Assembly (NCBI GenBank): GCA_937136055.1 | Contig: CAKZOD010000046.1 | Location: forward strand, 1-46,676 | From: an uncultured Oceanospirillaceae bacterium | GTDB taxonomy: Bacteria > Pseudomonadota > Gammaproteobacteria > Pseudomonadales > Balneatricaceae | Length of the DNA: 46,676 nucleotides | Direction of reading: 5' to 3' | Shown: positions 18,172 to 26,884 of the stretch, piece after piece | How positions within the stretch are numbered: position 1 is the first letter of the stretch | Layout of the letters: each line of letters begins with the position of its first letter | Translations under genes and position numbers: made by a program | The notes under the pieces: generated by a model | What the model was told of the DNA's origin: nothing | The model's input: only the letters and a program-made list of their open reading frames with translations | Databases searched by the model: none

Positions 18172-18849
18172 TTAATCTTCACGAACAACTAATGAAAATT
18201 CAGCACAGCAATCTTGTAGCCACAACCAGACATAATCTGAAAAACTACGTCTAATTACCAGCTCCCACTCTTGATCTCCTGTTCTACTGATAATCGCCTG
18301 TGTTTTTGCAAACACAGTAGTTACCACTTTACCAACAGGAAACTTGCTTGCATGTACATCAATCGGTGCTGATTTTTGCAGTACTTTTTGTACGTCACTT
18401 CCGGCCAAGCGCAGAATTGTTTGCCCGCCTGATACGTTCACTATTGCGCAGTGACCTTGCATTGCATTGACAAGCGCCTGCTCTATTTCAAAGGTGCGCT
18501 CACCCGGCACAACAACTAACCATTCATCAGGCGAAATCCAACGAATTGAAATATCGCCATTAACGACCATTTTTAGCGTGCCAGGTAATGCTAGCCCTAA
18601 TACACTTTCAACCCCTTGCGTGAACGCACTGCTCTCAAGCTTGCCGCGTAATACAATGTGACCACGTAGCTTTAGCTCTGTAAGCTCAACCGTACCAGTG
18701 CTAGCTTGCTGTGCTTTAGCCATTGCTGCTAAATCAGCATGATGCAAGGGGCTATGCCCTTCAATACCACTGTCGCTAACAGGTCTTTGATCCATCGCAT
18801 TAATCGTTTGCGCGTAATTAAACGCCGCTGTATTTGTTTGATCAGACAT
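18172..18849 (-). CDS. soxG: Sarcosine oxidase gamma subunit
   Basis: This is the gamma chain of heterotetrameric sarcosine oxidase, a structural subunit with a GcvT-like fold. The 225-residue protein has the family features SPLHHADLAAMAKA near the N-terminus, DISIRWISPDEWLVVVPGER, VNVSGGQTILRLAG and the C-terminal FSDYVWLWLQDCCAEF. Its start codon lies inside the end of soxA (8-bp overlap), so the two are translationally coupled. It is the last gene of soxB-soxD-soxA-soxG and is followed by a strong terminator. Confidence 0.95.
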   Translation of the reverse strand: MSDQTNTAAFNYAQTINAMDQRPVSDSGIEGHSPLHHADLAAMAKAQQASTGTVELTELKLRGHIVLRGKLESSAFTQGVESVLGLALPGTLKMVVNGDISIRWISPDEWLVVVPGERTFEIEQALVNAMQGHCAIVNVSGGQTILRLAGSDVQKVLQKSAPIDVHASKFPVGKVVTTVFAKTQAIISRTGDQEWELVIRRSFSDYVWLWLQDCCAEFSLVVRED

Positions 18850-21800
18850 TCTGACGTTCCCCTTTTGGATCTAGGAAAATAGGGCTGCAAATTTGTGCTT
18901 CAACAACACGGCCATCAGCCAGCGGATAATAAATTGTCTCACCCATGCGGTTATGACCGTTGCGAATGTAGGCCATCGCAATACTGTGCCCTAGGCAAGC
19001 ACTGTAGTAACTTGATGTTACATGCCCTAGCATTGTCATTGGAATTGGCTCGTTAGGATCATTAACCGCTTGCGCGCCTTCTGGAATAACCACTTTTGGA
19101 TCTTTTGTGGTGATACCTACTAGCTGCTTGCGGTTTTCTTTGACGCAATCTTCACGATTCATACCGCGCTTACCGATAAAGCTAAATGGCTTCTTCGGTG
19201 ATACTGCCCAGCCCATGCCTAAGTCATACGGATGAACGGATCCATCAGTATCTTGACCGGCAATGATAAAGCCTTTTTCTGCACGCAAAATATGCATTGT
19301 TTCAGTGCCGTAAGGCGTTAGGTTAAAGGCTGCGCCTTTCTCCATAACAGCTTTCCAGATACGCATGCCGTAGTTTGCTTGTACGTTAATCTCGAAAGAT
19401 AGCTCACCTGTGAATGAAATACGGAAAATACGTGCAGGTACACCTTGTACAGTTGCTGCCTTCCAATCCATATACTTGAATGCTTCATTGCTGATATCAA
19501 TATCATCAACCACTTGCTCAAGAATTTTACGTGAATTAGGGCCAGTCACTGTAATAGTTGACCAGTGATCAGTCACGGTATTGAAATACACGTCAAGCTC
19601 TGGCCATTCTGTTTGATGATAAATTTCAAGCCATTCAAGTACGCGTGCCGCACCGCCTGTTGTCGTGGTCATCACAAAGTGGTTTTCAGCTAAACATGCT
19701 GTTACACCATCATCGAAGACCATGCCATCTTCACCGCACATTAGACCGTAACGACATTTACCAATGCCTAATTTCGCCCAAGCGTTAGTATAAACACGCC
19801 CTAGGAACTCACGGGCATCTGGCCCTTGAATGTCAATTTTACCTAAGGTCGATGCATCTAAAACACCGGCACTTTCGCGAACTGCAAGGCATTCACGCTC
19901 AAGTGACTGCTGCATAGTTTCACCCGCTTGCGGGAAGTACCAAGGACGCTTCCAGTTACCCACATCTTCAAACAGCGCACCGTTCTCTAAATGCCACTGG
20001 TGCATTGAACTGTAGCGTTCAGGGTCAAACAAACCACCACAGTTACGCCCCACAATGGCACCAAAAGTTATCGGTGTGTAGTTAGGACGGAAAATGGTCG
20101 TACCCGTTTCAGGAATGCTCTTATTCATCGATTTAGCGGCGATCGCCATGCCGTTGATATTACCAAGTTTACCTTGATCAGTACCAAAGCCCATCGCAGT
20201 GTAGCGCTTAACGTGCTCGATTGACTCAAAGCCTTCAAGCGTCGCAAGCTCGATTCCCGCAGCCGTTACATCGTTTTGCAGATCGACAAACTGCTTAGGT
20301 GCACGGCTGGTCGATTTAGGGTGTGGGATATGGAACAGTGCCATCGGCTTGTTCACATCCACTTGCTCTGCACTTGCTGCAGCACTGTCGCCAGCAACAG
20401 TTAAACCTGCATTTTGAACCGCATCAATACCTGCTGCTGTACCTTGTGCAAGGCAGCTAGCTAAATCAAACGCACCGTTTATTGCGCCAGCGGTTAATTG
20501 CTTTTGAACAGTCTCACCCGGCAGGAAGCCAATAACATCTTCATTCCATGTTGGGCGCGAACCGGTATGACAAGATAAGTGAATCGCAGGGCTCCAACCA
20601 CCTGAGCTAGCAACTGTGTCACAGCTAAGTTGTGAAACAGCTCCAATGACTTTGTCACCTGCATCGTTTAAGCCTGCAACGCTTACACCTGTCACGCGCT
20701 TGCTACCTTGCGCTTCAACCACGGCACTACCTGTGATTACTTTAATACCTAGCGATTTCGCTTTTTCAGTGACCGCTACACCACCGCCTTGTTTACGCGT
20801 ATCAACAATGGCAACTACTTCACGGCCAGCTGCTTTCCAATCAAACGCAGCGCTATAAGCGTTATCGTTCGTGGTCATAAGTACTAGCTGTTTGCCCGGG
20901 ACTACAGCGTAACGGTTTATGTAAGTTGAAACGGCTGAGGCTAGCATGCTGCCCGGCACATCGTTATTAGCAAATACTAATGGACGTTCATGCGCACCAG
21001 TTGCCAACACAACCCAATTTGTACGCACACGATGCATACGTTGGCGCGAAGTATTCTTCGGTGCACGATCTGCAATATGATCTGTGCAGCGCTCATGGAT
21101 TGTTAAGAAGTTATGATCGTGATAACCATTGACTGTCGATTTCGGCAGCATTAGCACATCACTAAAAGTTGCCAACTCTGCAACTACTTTCGCAACCCAT
21201 TGATCTGCAGGCTCGCCATCGATAAGTTCAGTAGAGTGCAATAACGCACCACCGAATTCAGACTGCTCATCTGCAATAATAACGCGAGCACCACTGCGTG
21301 CAGCCACTAGTGCGGCGCTTAATCCAGCAGGGCCTGCACCAACAATTACAATATCAGCATGCTGGTTGTAATGATCGTATCTATCTGGGTCGTTTTCTAG
21401 CGGCGAGCGACCTAAACCTGCAGCTTTACGAATATACTTTTCATAGGTGTCCCACATTGATTGCGGATACATGAAAGTCTTGTAGTAAAAACCAGGAGGC
21501 ATCATTTTGCCGCCGACTTTACCAAACGTTTCCATCATATCGAAATCAACATTTGGCCAACCGTTAGTAGAGTTTGCCACTAATCCGTTGAACAGCTCTT
21601 GCTGAGTTGCACGCACGTTAGGTACTTGTGTTTCTTCTGTAGCACCTAATTGCATAATCGCATTTGGCTCTTCAGCACCTGCTGCAACAATACCGCGTGG
21701 ACGGCTGTATTTGAAACTACGGCCGACAATATCAACACCATTTGCAAGTAATGCTGATGCTAACGTATCGCCGACAAAGCCTGGGTAGCTTTTGCCGTTA

Positions 21801-21868
21801 TAGCTAAAATTAATTTGTGAGTCGCGAGTAATGCGCCCACCACTGTTAAGGCGGTTTTGCTGTGTCAT
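18842..21868 (-). CDS. soxA: Sarcosine oxidase alpha subunit
   Basis: This is the large chain of the cytoplasmic enzyme that demethylates sarcosine to glycine, producing H2O2 and, with tetrahydrofolate, 5,10-methylene-THF. The 1008-residue protein has an N-terminal ferredoxin-like segment (FVGDTLASALLANGVDIVGR, SFKYSRPRG), a dinucleotide-binding domain with DIVIVGAGPAGLSAALVAAR near residue 175, and a C-terminal GcvT/aminomethyltransferase folate domain (from about residue 600; GKIDIQGPDAREFLGRVYTN, ITVTGPNSRKILEQV, ARIFRISFTGELSFEI). The start has a consensus AGGAGG ribosome site. It sits 1 bp from soxD and overlaps soxG. Confidence 0.97.
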   Translation of the reverse strand: MTQQNRLNSGGRITRDSQINFSYNGKSYPGFVGDTLASALLANGVDIVGRSFKYSRPRGIVAAGAEEPNAIMQLGATEETQVPNVRATQQELFNGLVANSTNGWPNVDFDMMETFGKVGGKMMPPGFYYKTFMYPQSMWDTYEKYIRKAAGLGRSPLENDPDRYDHYNQHADIVIVGAGPAGLSAALVAARSGARVIIADEQSEFGGALLHSTELIDGEPADQWVAKVVAELATFSDVLMLPKSTVNGYHDHNFLTIHERCTDHIADRAPKNTSRQRMHRVRTNWVVLATGAHERPLVFANNDVPGSMLASAVSTYINRYAVVPGKQLVLMTTNDNAYSAAFDWKAAGREVVAIVDTRKQGGGVAVTEKAKSLGIKVITGSAVVEAQGSKRVTGVSVAGLNDAGDKVIGAVSQLSCDTVASSGGWSPAIHLSCHTGSRPTWNEDVIGFLPGETVQKQLTAGAINGAFDLASCLAQGTAAGIDAVQNAGLTVAGDSAAASAEQVDVNKPMALFHIPHPKSTSRAPKQFVDLQNDVTAAGIELATLEGFESIEHVKRYTAMGFGTDQGKLGNINGMAIAAKSMNKSIPETGTTIFRPNYTPITFGAIVGRNCGGLFDPERYSSMHQWHLENGALFEDVGNWKRPWYFPQAGETMQQSLERECLAVRESAGVLDASTLGKIDIQGPDAREFLGRVYTNAWAKLGIGKCRYGLMCGEDGMVFDDGVTACLAENHFVMTTTTGGAARVLEWLEIYHQTEWPELDVYFNTVTDHWSTITVTGPNSRKILEQVVDDIDISNEAFKYMDWKAATVQGVPARIFRISFTGELSFEINVQANYGMRIWKAVMEKGAAFNLTPYGTETMHILRAEKGFIIAGQDTDGSVHPYDLGMGWAVSPKKPFSFIGKRGMNREDCVKENRKQLVGITTKDPKVVIPEGAQAVNDPNEPIPMTMLGHVTSSYYSACLGHSIAMAYIRNGHNRMGETIYYPLADGRVVEAQICSPIFLDPKGERQNV

Positions 21869-21869
21869 A

Positions 21870-22178
21870 CTAAACCTCCTTCGCCGCTGTTACGCTAGCA
21901 GCTGTAATTGTTGGTTTTTCGCCGATTTTATACACTTCTTTGATCTCGTAAGTTTGTGTATCACGCGTAATATTGAAAAACTTGCGACAGCCAATAGCGT
22001 GCACCCAAAGCTCATGATGGATACCACGTGGGTTAGTGCGAAAGAACATGTATTCGCCCCACTCTTTATCTGTGCAGCTTTCTGGATCTAGTGGACGCGG
22101 GATATGCGCCTCACCTGATGCATGAAACTCTTCCTCTTCACGGTGTTCTTCACAGTGTGGGCAGTAAATATAAAACAT
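21870..22178 (-). CDS. soxD: Sarcosine oxidase delta subunit
   Basis: This is the small zinc-binding subunit of heterotetrameric sarcosine oxidase. The 102-residue protein carries the expected zinc ligands Cys6, Cys9 (YIYCPHC), His60 and Cys64 (WVHAIGCRKFF), plus the family core EWGEYMFFRTNPRGIHHELW. It is situated between soxB and soxA. No anomalies are seen. Confidence 0.96.
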   Translation of the reverse strand: MFYIYCPHCEEHREEEEFHASGEAHIPRPLDPESCTDKEWGEYMFFRTNPRGIHHELWVHAIGCRKFFNITRDTQTYEIKEVYKIGEKPTITAASVTAAKEV

Positions 22179-22199
22179 TGTAAGACTCCTAAAGAGAAA

Positions 22200-23453
22200 T
22201 TAGTGGGCAACGCCAGCTGCGCCATGCTCATCGATTAACGCACCATCGTGGAAACGGAACATCGAGAATGGCTCAGCCATCTCTGTTGCTTTACCCGCAG
22301 CCAAAGTGCCTGCAAAAACATGTCCAGAACCCGGTGTCGCTTTAAAGCCACCAGTACCCCAACCACAGTTGAAGAATAAATTCTCAACTGGTGTTGCAGA
22401 AATAATCGGACAGGCATCAGGGCATGTATCAACAATCCCACCCCATTGGCGGTTCATGCGTACACGGCTGAAAACAGGGAACATTTCAACGATTGCTTGT
22501 ACAGTGTGCTCGATAGTATGGTAGCCACCGCGCTGACCGTAACCGAGATAGCCATCAATACCTGCACCGATAACAAGGTCACCCTTATCAGATTGCGATA
22601 CATAACCGTGTACGTGGTTTGACATAACAACCGTATCAAGAATTGGCTTGATAGGTTCAGATACAAGCGCCTGTAGTGGATGTGATTCCAGCGGTAATTT
22701 GAAACCTGCCATCGCAGCCATTACGCCGGAGTTACCTGCGGTGACACAACCAATACGGTTTGCACTAATCACACCGTGAGTTTTGGTCATAACACCCGTC
22801 GCTGCACCATCTTCTTGGATAATATCAACTACTTCGCACTGTTGAATAAGGTCGACACCTAAAGCGTCTGCTGCGCGAGCATAACCCCAAGCAACCGCAT
22901 CGTGACGTGCTACACCACCACGTGGCTGCCAAGAGGCTCCCATAATTGGGTAGCGTGGCTTATCAGAGCAATCCATCATCGGCACAATTTCTTTGATTGA
23001 TTGAGGATCAAGCACCTCACCATCAATACCGTTTAAGCGGTTGGCATTAACACGGCGTTCAATATCGCGCATATCTTGTAGCGTATGACCTAAGTTCAAT
23101 ACACCGCGCTGAGAGAACATCACGTTGTAGTTAAGATCTTGTGACAAACCTTCCCACAATTTCATCGCATGCTCATAAAGCTTTGCAGACTCATCCCACA
23201 AATAGTTAGAGCGAACAATCGTTGTATTACGCGCTGTGTTACCGCCACCTAAGTAGCCTTTTTCTAATACAGCAACATTAGTAATTCCGTGAACTTTCGC
23301 CAAGTAATAAGCGGTTGCTAAACCGTGTCCACCACCGCCGACTATGATTACATCATATTTCTTTTTCGGCACTGGATTACGCCATACTCGCTGCCAGTTT
23401 TCATGGTGACTCAGGGCATGCTTGAGCAGCCCGAAACCTGAATATTTTTGCAT
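22200..23453 (-). CDS. soxB: Sarcosine oxidase beta subunit
   Basis: This catalytic flavoprotein subunit carries covalent FMN and non-covalent FAD. From the ATG at 23451-23453 it encodes about 417 residues beginning [20 protein letters not shown], the family N-terminus, with an AGAGG ribosome site 7 nt upstream. An upstream in-frame TTG at 23495 is unlikely. Motifs are the FAD Rossmann [40 protein letters not shown], the [12 protein letters not shown] segment with the flavin-linking His, and the C-terminal [20 protein letters not shown]. It is the first gene of the sox operon, with a structured leader at 23521-23565. Confidence 0.97.
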   Translation of the reverse strand: MQKYSGFGLLKHALSHHENWQRVWRNPVPKKKYDVIIVGGGGHGLATAYYLAKVHGITNVAVLEKGYLGGGNTARNTTIVRSNYLWDESAKLYEHAMKLWEGLSQDLNYNVMFSQRGVLNLGHTLQDMRDIERRVNANRLNGIDGEVLDPQSIKEIVPMMDCSDKPRYPIMGASWQPRGGVARHDAVAWGYARAADALGVDLIQQCEVVDIIQEDGAATGVMTKTHGVISANRIGCVTAGNSGVMAAMAGFKLPLESHPLQALVSEPIKPILDTVVMSNHVHGYVSQSDKGDLVIGAGIDGYLGYGQRGGYHTIEHTVQAIVEMFPVFSRVRMNRQWGGIVDTCPDACPIISATPVENLFFNCGWGTGGFKATPGSGHVFAGTLAAGKATEMAEPFSMFRFHDGALIDEHGAAGVAH

Positions 23454-23520
23454 GGATAAACCTCTGGATTTATCTCGTGTGCTGACAGTGGTCAAGACGA
23501 GATGTTTTTCAAATTAAAAG

Positions 23521-23565
23521 CCCCTGCAAGAAGGAAGTAGTCTTGCCGTGAATGCATTGCAGGGG
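23521..23565 (-). promoter_or_regulatory. Hairpin/terminator-like element in the gbcB-soxB gap
   Basis: On the minus strand a perfect 9-bp stem CCCCTGCAA / TTGCAGGGG encloses 27 nt and is followed by CTTTTAATTT. Inside the loop GCAAGA can instead pair with the TCTTGC that overlaps the right arm, giving a competing stem. It lies 156 bp after the gbcB stop and 68 bp before the soxB start, so it is either the gbcB terminator or an attenuator in front of soxB. Confidence 0.55.
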
Positions 23566-23720
23566 AGACAAACTTTTGATAAGGCAGATAGTATGTTTTA
23601 AAGCGCCAAGTTTTCTACTTACATACGACAATATGCTACTTAAGTGCGACAGGCTCGAAGCAATCTCGAACCTCGCCAACAGGTCAACTGTAGATAACAC
23701 TCTTTGCTTTCAAACCACCG

Positions 23721-24845
23721 TTAAAAATCTATTTGCAAATCTGAACTAGGCACACTGCAACACGATAGTATATAACCTGCTGCCACGTCTTCATCAGTAA
23801 TGCCACCGTTGTGACTCATTTGCGCATCACCACTGACTTTCAATACCTTACATGTACCGCAAATACCCATACCACATGCCTTTGGAATCATTAACCCCAG
23901 CTTAGATGCTGCGGTGTGTACCGTTTCAGTTGGATGAATTTGTACGCTCTTACCTTTCTTAAGAAATTCGATATTCAGCATATCTGCGCTATCTAACGCA
24001 TCTGCCTCATCGACCGCTATTTCAGCTTGATCAACGGCATCTTGTTCAACGCTTTGTGGCGTAGCACCAAACGATTCTTCGTGATAACGGCTCATATCAA
24101 AGCCGAGTGCTTTTAGCATCCGCTTTACAGCACTCATGTACACTTCAGGCCCACAGCAGAAAATTTCACGCTGCATAAAATCGGCACAGATCATCTGTAG
24201 TTTTGGTTCATCTAAATAGCCGCGAAATCCAGACCAAACTTGCCCTGTTTGCTGACGCTCACAGATCAAACTCAAATTAAAGTTACTGATACGTGATGAC
24301 ATATTTTCAAGCTCACGACGATAGATAATATCGTCAGGCGTTCTGGCACTATGGACAAAATGCATATCGACTTCAGCATTCGTATCAAAGTACCAGCGCG
24401 CCATCGACATCAAAGGTGTAATGCCCACCCCACCGGATAAAAACAGTACTTTTTTAGCGGGATAATCAATACAGTTAAACTGACCAACAGGGCCGTGAAC
24501 CGCGAGCTCATCCCCTTCTGTCATATTATCGTGTAGCCAGTTAGATACTTGACCACCAGGCACACGCTTGACCGTTATCGAGAAACTATAAGGCACCGAG
24601 GGAGAGCTGGAGATAGTATAAGAGCGCATCACCTGCAGGCTTTCTATTTCCAACTCTAAAGTAACGAATTGCCCTGGTTTAAAGAAGAACATCACTGGCT
24701 GTTCGGCCATAAAGCAAAAGGTTTTTACATCCTTTGTCTCTTCAATGACTTTCACACAACGCACCAAGTGTCGGCCATTGCTCCAAGTTTGAGTATTTAT
24801 TTCATGTAGGTAGCTGTCGCTAGGGGATACATTTGTCTTGCTCAT
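23721..24845 (-). CDS. gbcB: Glycine betaine monooxygenase reductase subunit
   Basis: GbcB passes electrons from NAD(P)H through flavin and a 2Fe-2S centre to the Rieske oxygenase GbcA, which demethylates glycine betaine to dimethylglycine. The protein has the family start (WSNGRHLVRCVKVIEETKDV), the flavin motif RSYTISSSPS, the NAD-binding segment LFLSGGVGITPLMSMARWYF, FCCGPEVYMSAVKRM, and a C-terminal plant-type ferredoxin domain with the cluster cysteines in IPKACGMGICGTCKVLK and LSCCSVP. I use the ATG at 24843-24845 because it matches family length (~366); an upstream GTG at 24914 has a stronger ribosome site (AAGGGG) and would add 23 residues. It is divergent from gbcA. Confidence 0.95.
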   Translation of the reverse strand: MSKTNVSPSDSYLHEINTQTWSNGRHLVRCVKVIEETKDVKTFCFMAEQPVMFFFKPGQFVTLELEIESLQVMRSYTISSSPSVPYSFSITVKRVPGGQVSNWLHDNMTEGDELAVHGPVGQFNCIDYPAKKVLFLSGGVGITPLMSMARWYFDTNAEVDMHFVHSARTPDDIIYRRELENMSSRISNFNLSLICERQQTGQVWSGFRGYLDEPKLQMICADFMQREIFCCGPEVYMSAVKRMLKALGFDMSRYHEESFGATPQSVEQDAVDQAEIAVDEADALDSADMLNIEFLKKGKSVQIHPTETVHTAASKLGLMIPKACGMGICGTCKVLKVSGDAQMSHNGGITDEDVAAGYILSCCSVPSSDLQIDF

Positions 24846-24998
24846 CTTTCGCTCTCTCGTGCTGTGTACGCTGTCATCTAGATAGCTGAATACATGCCTT
24901 GTTATTTTCGGCACATCATCTTCCCCTTCCCTTTTTGAATATTATCCGATTACGACATTCAAATGCTTAACACTCCCTATCACTCTATCCATGCCTTG

Positions 24999-25041
24999 AG
25001 CGCACCGCCTGCGCTGAGAGAGAAAGTCGCCAGCAGACTTT
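24999..25041. promoter_or_regulatory. Two adjacent perfect hairpins in the gbcA-gbcB divergent region
   Basis: AGCGCA-CCGCC-TGCGCT (24999-25015) and AAAGTC-GCCAGCA-GACTTT (25023-25041) are perfect 6-bp stems 7 nt apart, 89 bp before the gbcA start. They could be operators for a dimeric regulator (GbdR is known to control gbcA/gbcB in Pseudomonas) or part of a structured leader. Neither was matched to a known motif. Confidence 0.4.
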
Positions 25042-25129
25042 ATCCGCGTCGTTATTGGACAGCTTTTAAAAAACGCTTTCAGACAATATCTGCCCACAAA
25101 AAAACACCCTTATAAAGCAGGACATTGAC

Positions 25130-26401
25130 ATGAACCAACACGATCTAATCAACATTAAGCACATCGATTTTGATCGCGCCCGCAGCGAGATGTATCGTCT
25201 TTTAAATGCACGTAAAGGCAATCTTTCACTGGCACAGCCACTTTACAATGACCCTCAAATGTTCAAAGTGGATATGCAGGAAATCTTTCAAAAAGAATGG
25301 ATTTTTGCAGGAATGAGCTGCGAATTACCTGAAAAAGGTGACTATATTAATGTCAGCATTGGTCAAAACTCAGTCCTTATTGTGCGTGATGCACAAGGTG
25401 AAATAGGTGCCTTTCACAATGTATGTCGCCATCGCGGATCTAAACTATGTGATAGCCAGCGCGGCAAAGTTGCCAACTTGGTTTGCCCTTACCACCAGTG
25501 GACTTATGACCTAAAAGGCAACTTGCTGTTTGCTGGTACTGAGATGGGTAGCGACTTTGAACTAAGCGAGCACAACCTCAAAAAAGTGCATTGCCAAGTG
25601 GCTGGCGGATTTGTGTTTATCTGCCTAGCAGAGGGCGATGCACCTGATATAGCCCCCTTCACTCAGGATCTTGAGCATTACATGGCACCTTATGATATGG
25701 AAAATACCAAGGTTGCGGCACAAACGACTATCGAGGAATCAGCTAACTGGAAGCTAGTTATTGAAAATAACCGAGAGTGCTATCACTGCAATGCATCACA
25801 CCCAGAACTACTTGATAGCTTATTAGAGTGGGACGATACTAATGATCCAAGAGCTTCTAAAGAGTTCTTAGCACTTTGTGAGAAAATGGCCAAAATGTGG
25901 GATGAGCAAAAAATCCCCCATCAACATGTTGAGCATGGCTTGAGAAACCGTATGGTTCGTATGCCCTTAAAAGAAGGCACGGTAGCAATGACTATCGATG
26001 GTGAAGCGGCATGCAAAAAATTAATGGGCACAATCACTCACCCAGAAATGGGCTCGCTACGTATTCTGCATCTACCAAACTCTTGGAACCATATGCAATC
26101 TGACCACTGCGTGGTGTTTCAAGTACTACCTATCAGCGCACAAAAAACGCTAGTAACCACTAAATGGTTGGTCCATAAAGATGCGGTAGAAGGTGTCGAT
26201 TACGATGTTAATAGGCTGACACAAGTTTGGGATGCAACTAATGATCAAGACAGAATTCTTGCAGAGCGTAACCAGCAAGGTATCAACTCAATTGGCTATC
26301 AACCCGGCCCATATTCTGAAACTTTTGAATTCGGTGTGATTAATTTTGTTAACTGGTACAGCCAAATTATTAGAGATAATTTAGACAAACAACACGTTTA
26401 A
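25130..26401 (+). CDS. gbcA: Glycine betaine monooxygenase, Rieske oxygenase subunit
   Basis: GbcA oxidatively removes one methyl group from glycine betaine, giving dimethylglycine and formaldehyde. The 423-residue protein has the Rieske 2Fe-2S ligands Cys99-x-His101 and Cys119-x2-His122 (NVCRHRGSKL, LVCPYHQWTYD) and the mononuclear iron site with His219 and His224 in ENNRECYHCNASHPELL. The length fits the GbcA/StcA group of quaternary-ammonium oxygenases. It is divergent from its reductase gbcB and next to soxBDAG, so the steps betaine to dimethylglycine and sarcosine to glycine are both present; the dimethylglycine demethylase genes (dgcAB) are not in the window. A terminator follows. Confidence 0.95.
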   Translation: MNQHDLINIKHIDFDRARSEMYRLLNARKGNLSLAQPLYNDPQMFKVDMQEIFQKEWIFAGMSCELPEKGDYINVSIGQNSVLIVRDAQGEIGAFHNVCRHRGSKLCDSQRGKVANLVCPYHQWTYDLKGNLLFAGTEMGSDFELSEHNLKKVHCQVAGGFVFICLAEGDAPDIAPFTQDLEHYMAPYDMENTKVAAQTTIEESANWKLVIENNRECYHCNASHPELLDSLLEWDDTNDPRASKEFLALCEKMAKMWDEQKIPHQHVEHGLRNRMVRMPLKEGTVAMTIDGEAACKKLMGTITHPEMGSLRILHLPNSWNHMQSDHCVVFQVLPISAQKTLVTTKWLVHKDAVEGVDYDVNRLTQVWDATNDQDRILAERNQQGINSIGYQPGPYSETFEFGVINFVNWYSQIIRDNLDKQHV

Positions 26402-26437
26402 TATCAGAAGAATTGGACTTATTCTCTTTAGATGAAA

Positions 26438-26481
26438 CTGACAATACAGTGTTAGGTCTACGCTGTGTTGTCAGATCTTTT
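26438..26481 (+). terminator. Rho-independent terminator of gbcA
   Basis: CTGACAATACAG, a 13-nt loop and CTGTGTTGTCAG form a 12-bp stem with one wobble, followed by ATCTTTTAA. It starts 37 bp after the gbcA stop. Confidence 0.75.
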
Positions 26482-26809
26482 AATCATAAAACTGTGTTTT
26501 TTTCATCAATAACGAGGCTTCTTTAACTTAAGTTTTCATCGCTCATATTCCACTTAAATAAAAGCCTAATTTAGTAACAAAAAACAGAAACGCCGCTGAA
26601 GCGATACACTTTTAACCAGTATGTTAAGAAATCAGTTATAAGTTTTCTAAGCATATTAGTTTTTCTACATGCTTTCGTACCTGCTACTAGCAATGGCTAC
26701 CAATGCTCAAAAAACAATCAAACATGCGTTTTAAATAGCGCCATAAGCGCTTGTTATTTATATTGAATTCAGCTTAAGTTTTTTATTGTCATTGTTTGAT
26801 TCAGCTCAC
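26482..26809. other. Non-coding spacer before the GGDEF/EAL gene
   Basis: AT-rich, with no gene or repeat recognised. A small stem AGCGC/GCGCT occurs near 26738-26754. Confidence 0.4.
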
Positions 26810-26838
26810 TTTACCCTGTTTGGCTAATCTGTTATAAA
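26810..26838 (+). promoter_or_regulatory. Possible sigma-70 promoter of the GGDEF/EAL gene
   Basis: TTTACC and TATAAA are separated by 17 bp, and the -10-like box ends 46 bp before the start codon at 26885. The -35 element is poor, so this is tentative. Confidence 0.35.
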
Positions 26839-26884
26839 ATTTTCCTCCCGTCGTACTCCCTTACTAAGGGCTGTTGGAAAATGA

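Noticed and set aside
23509..23749. Small frames on both strands between soxB and gbcB
   Set aside because: They overlap the hairpin/terminator-like element, have no ribosome sites and lack conserved features.
24990..25060. Possible glycine riboswitch or other known leader upstream of gbcA
   Set aside because: The stems are present but the conserved glycine-riboswitch core nucleotides are not, and the gene product is not a usual target.
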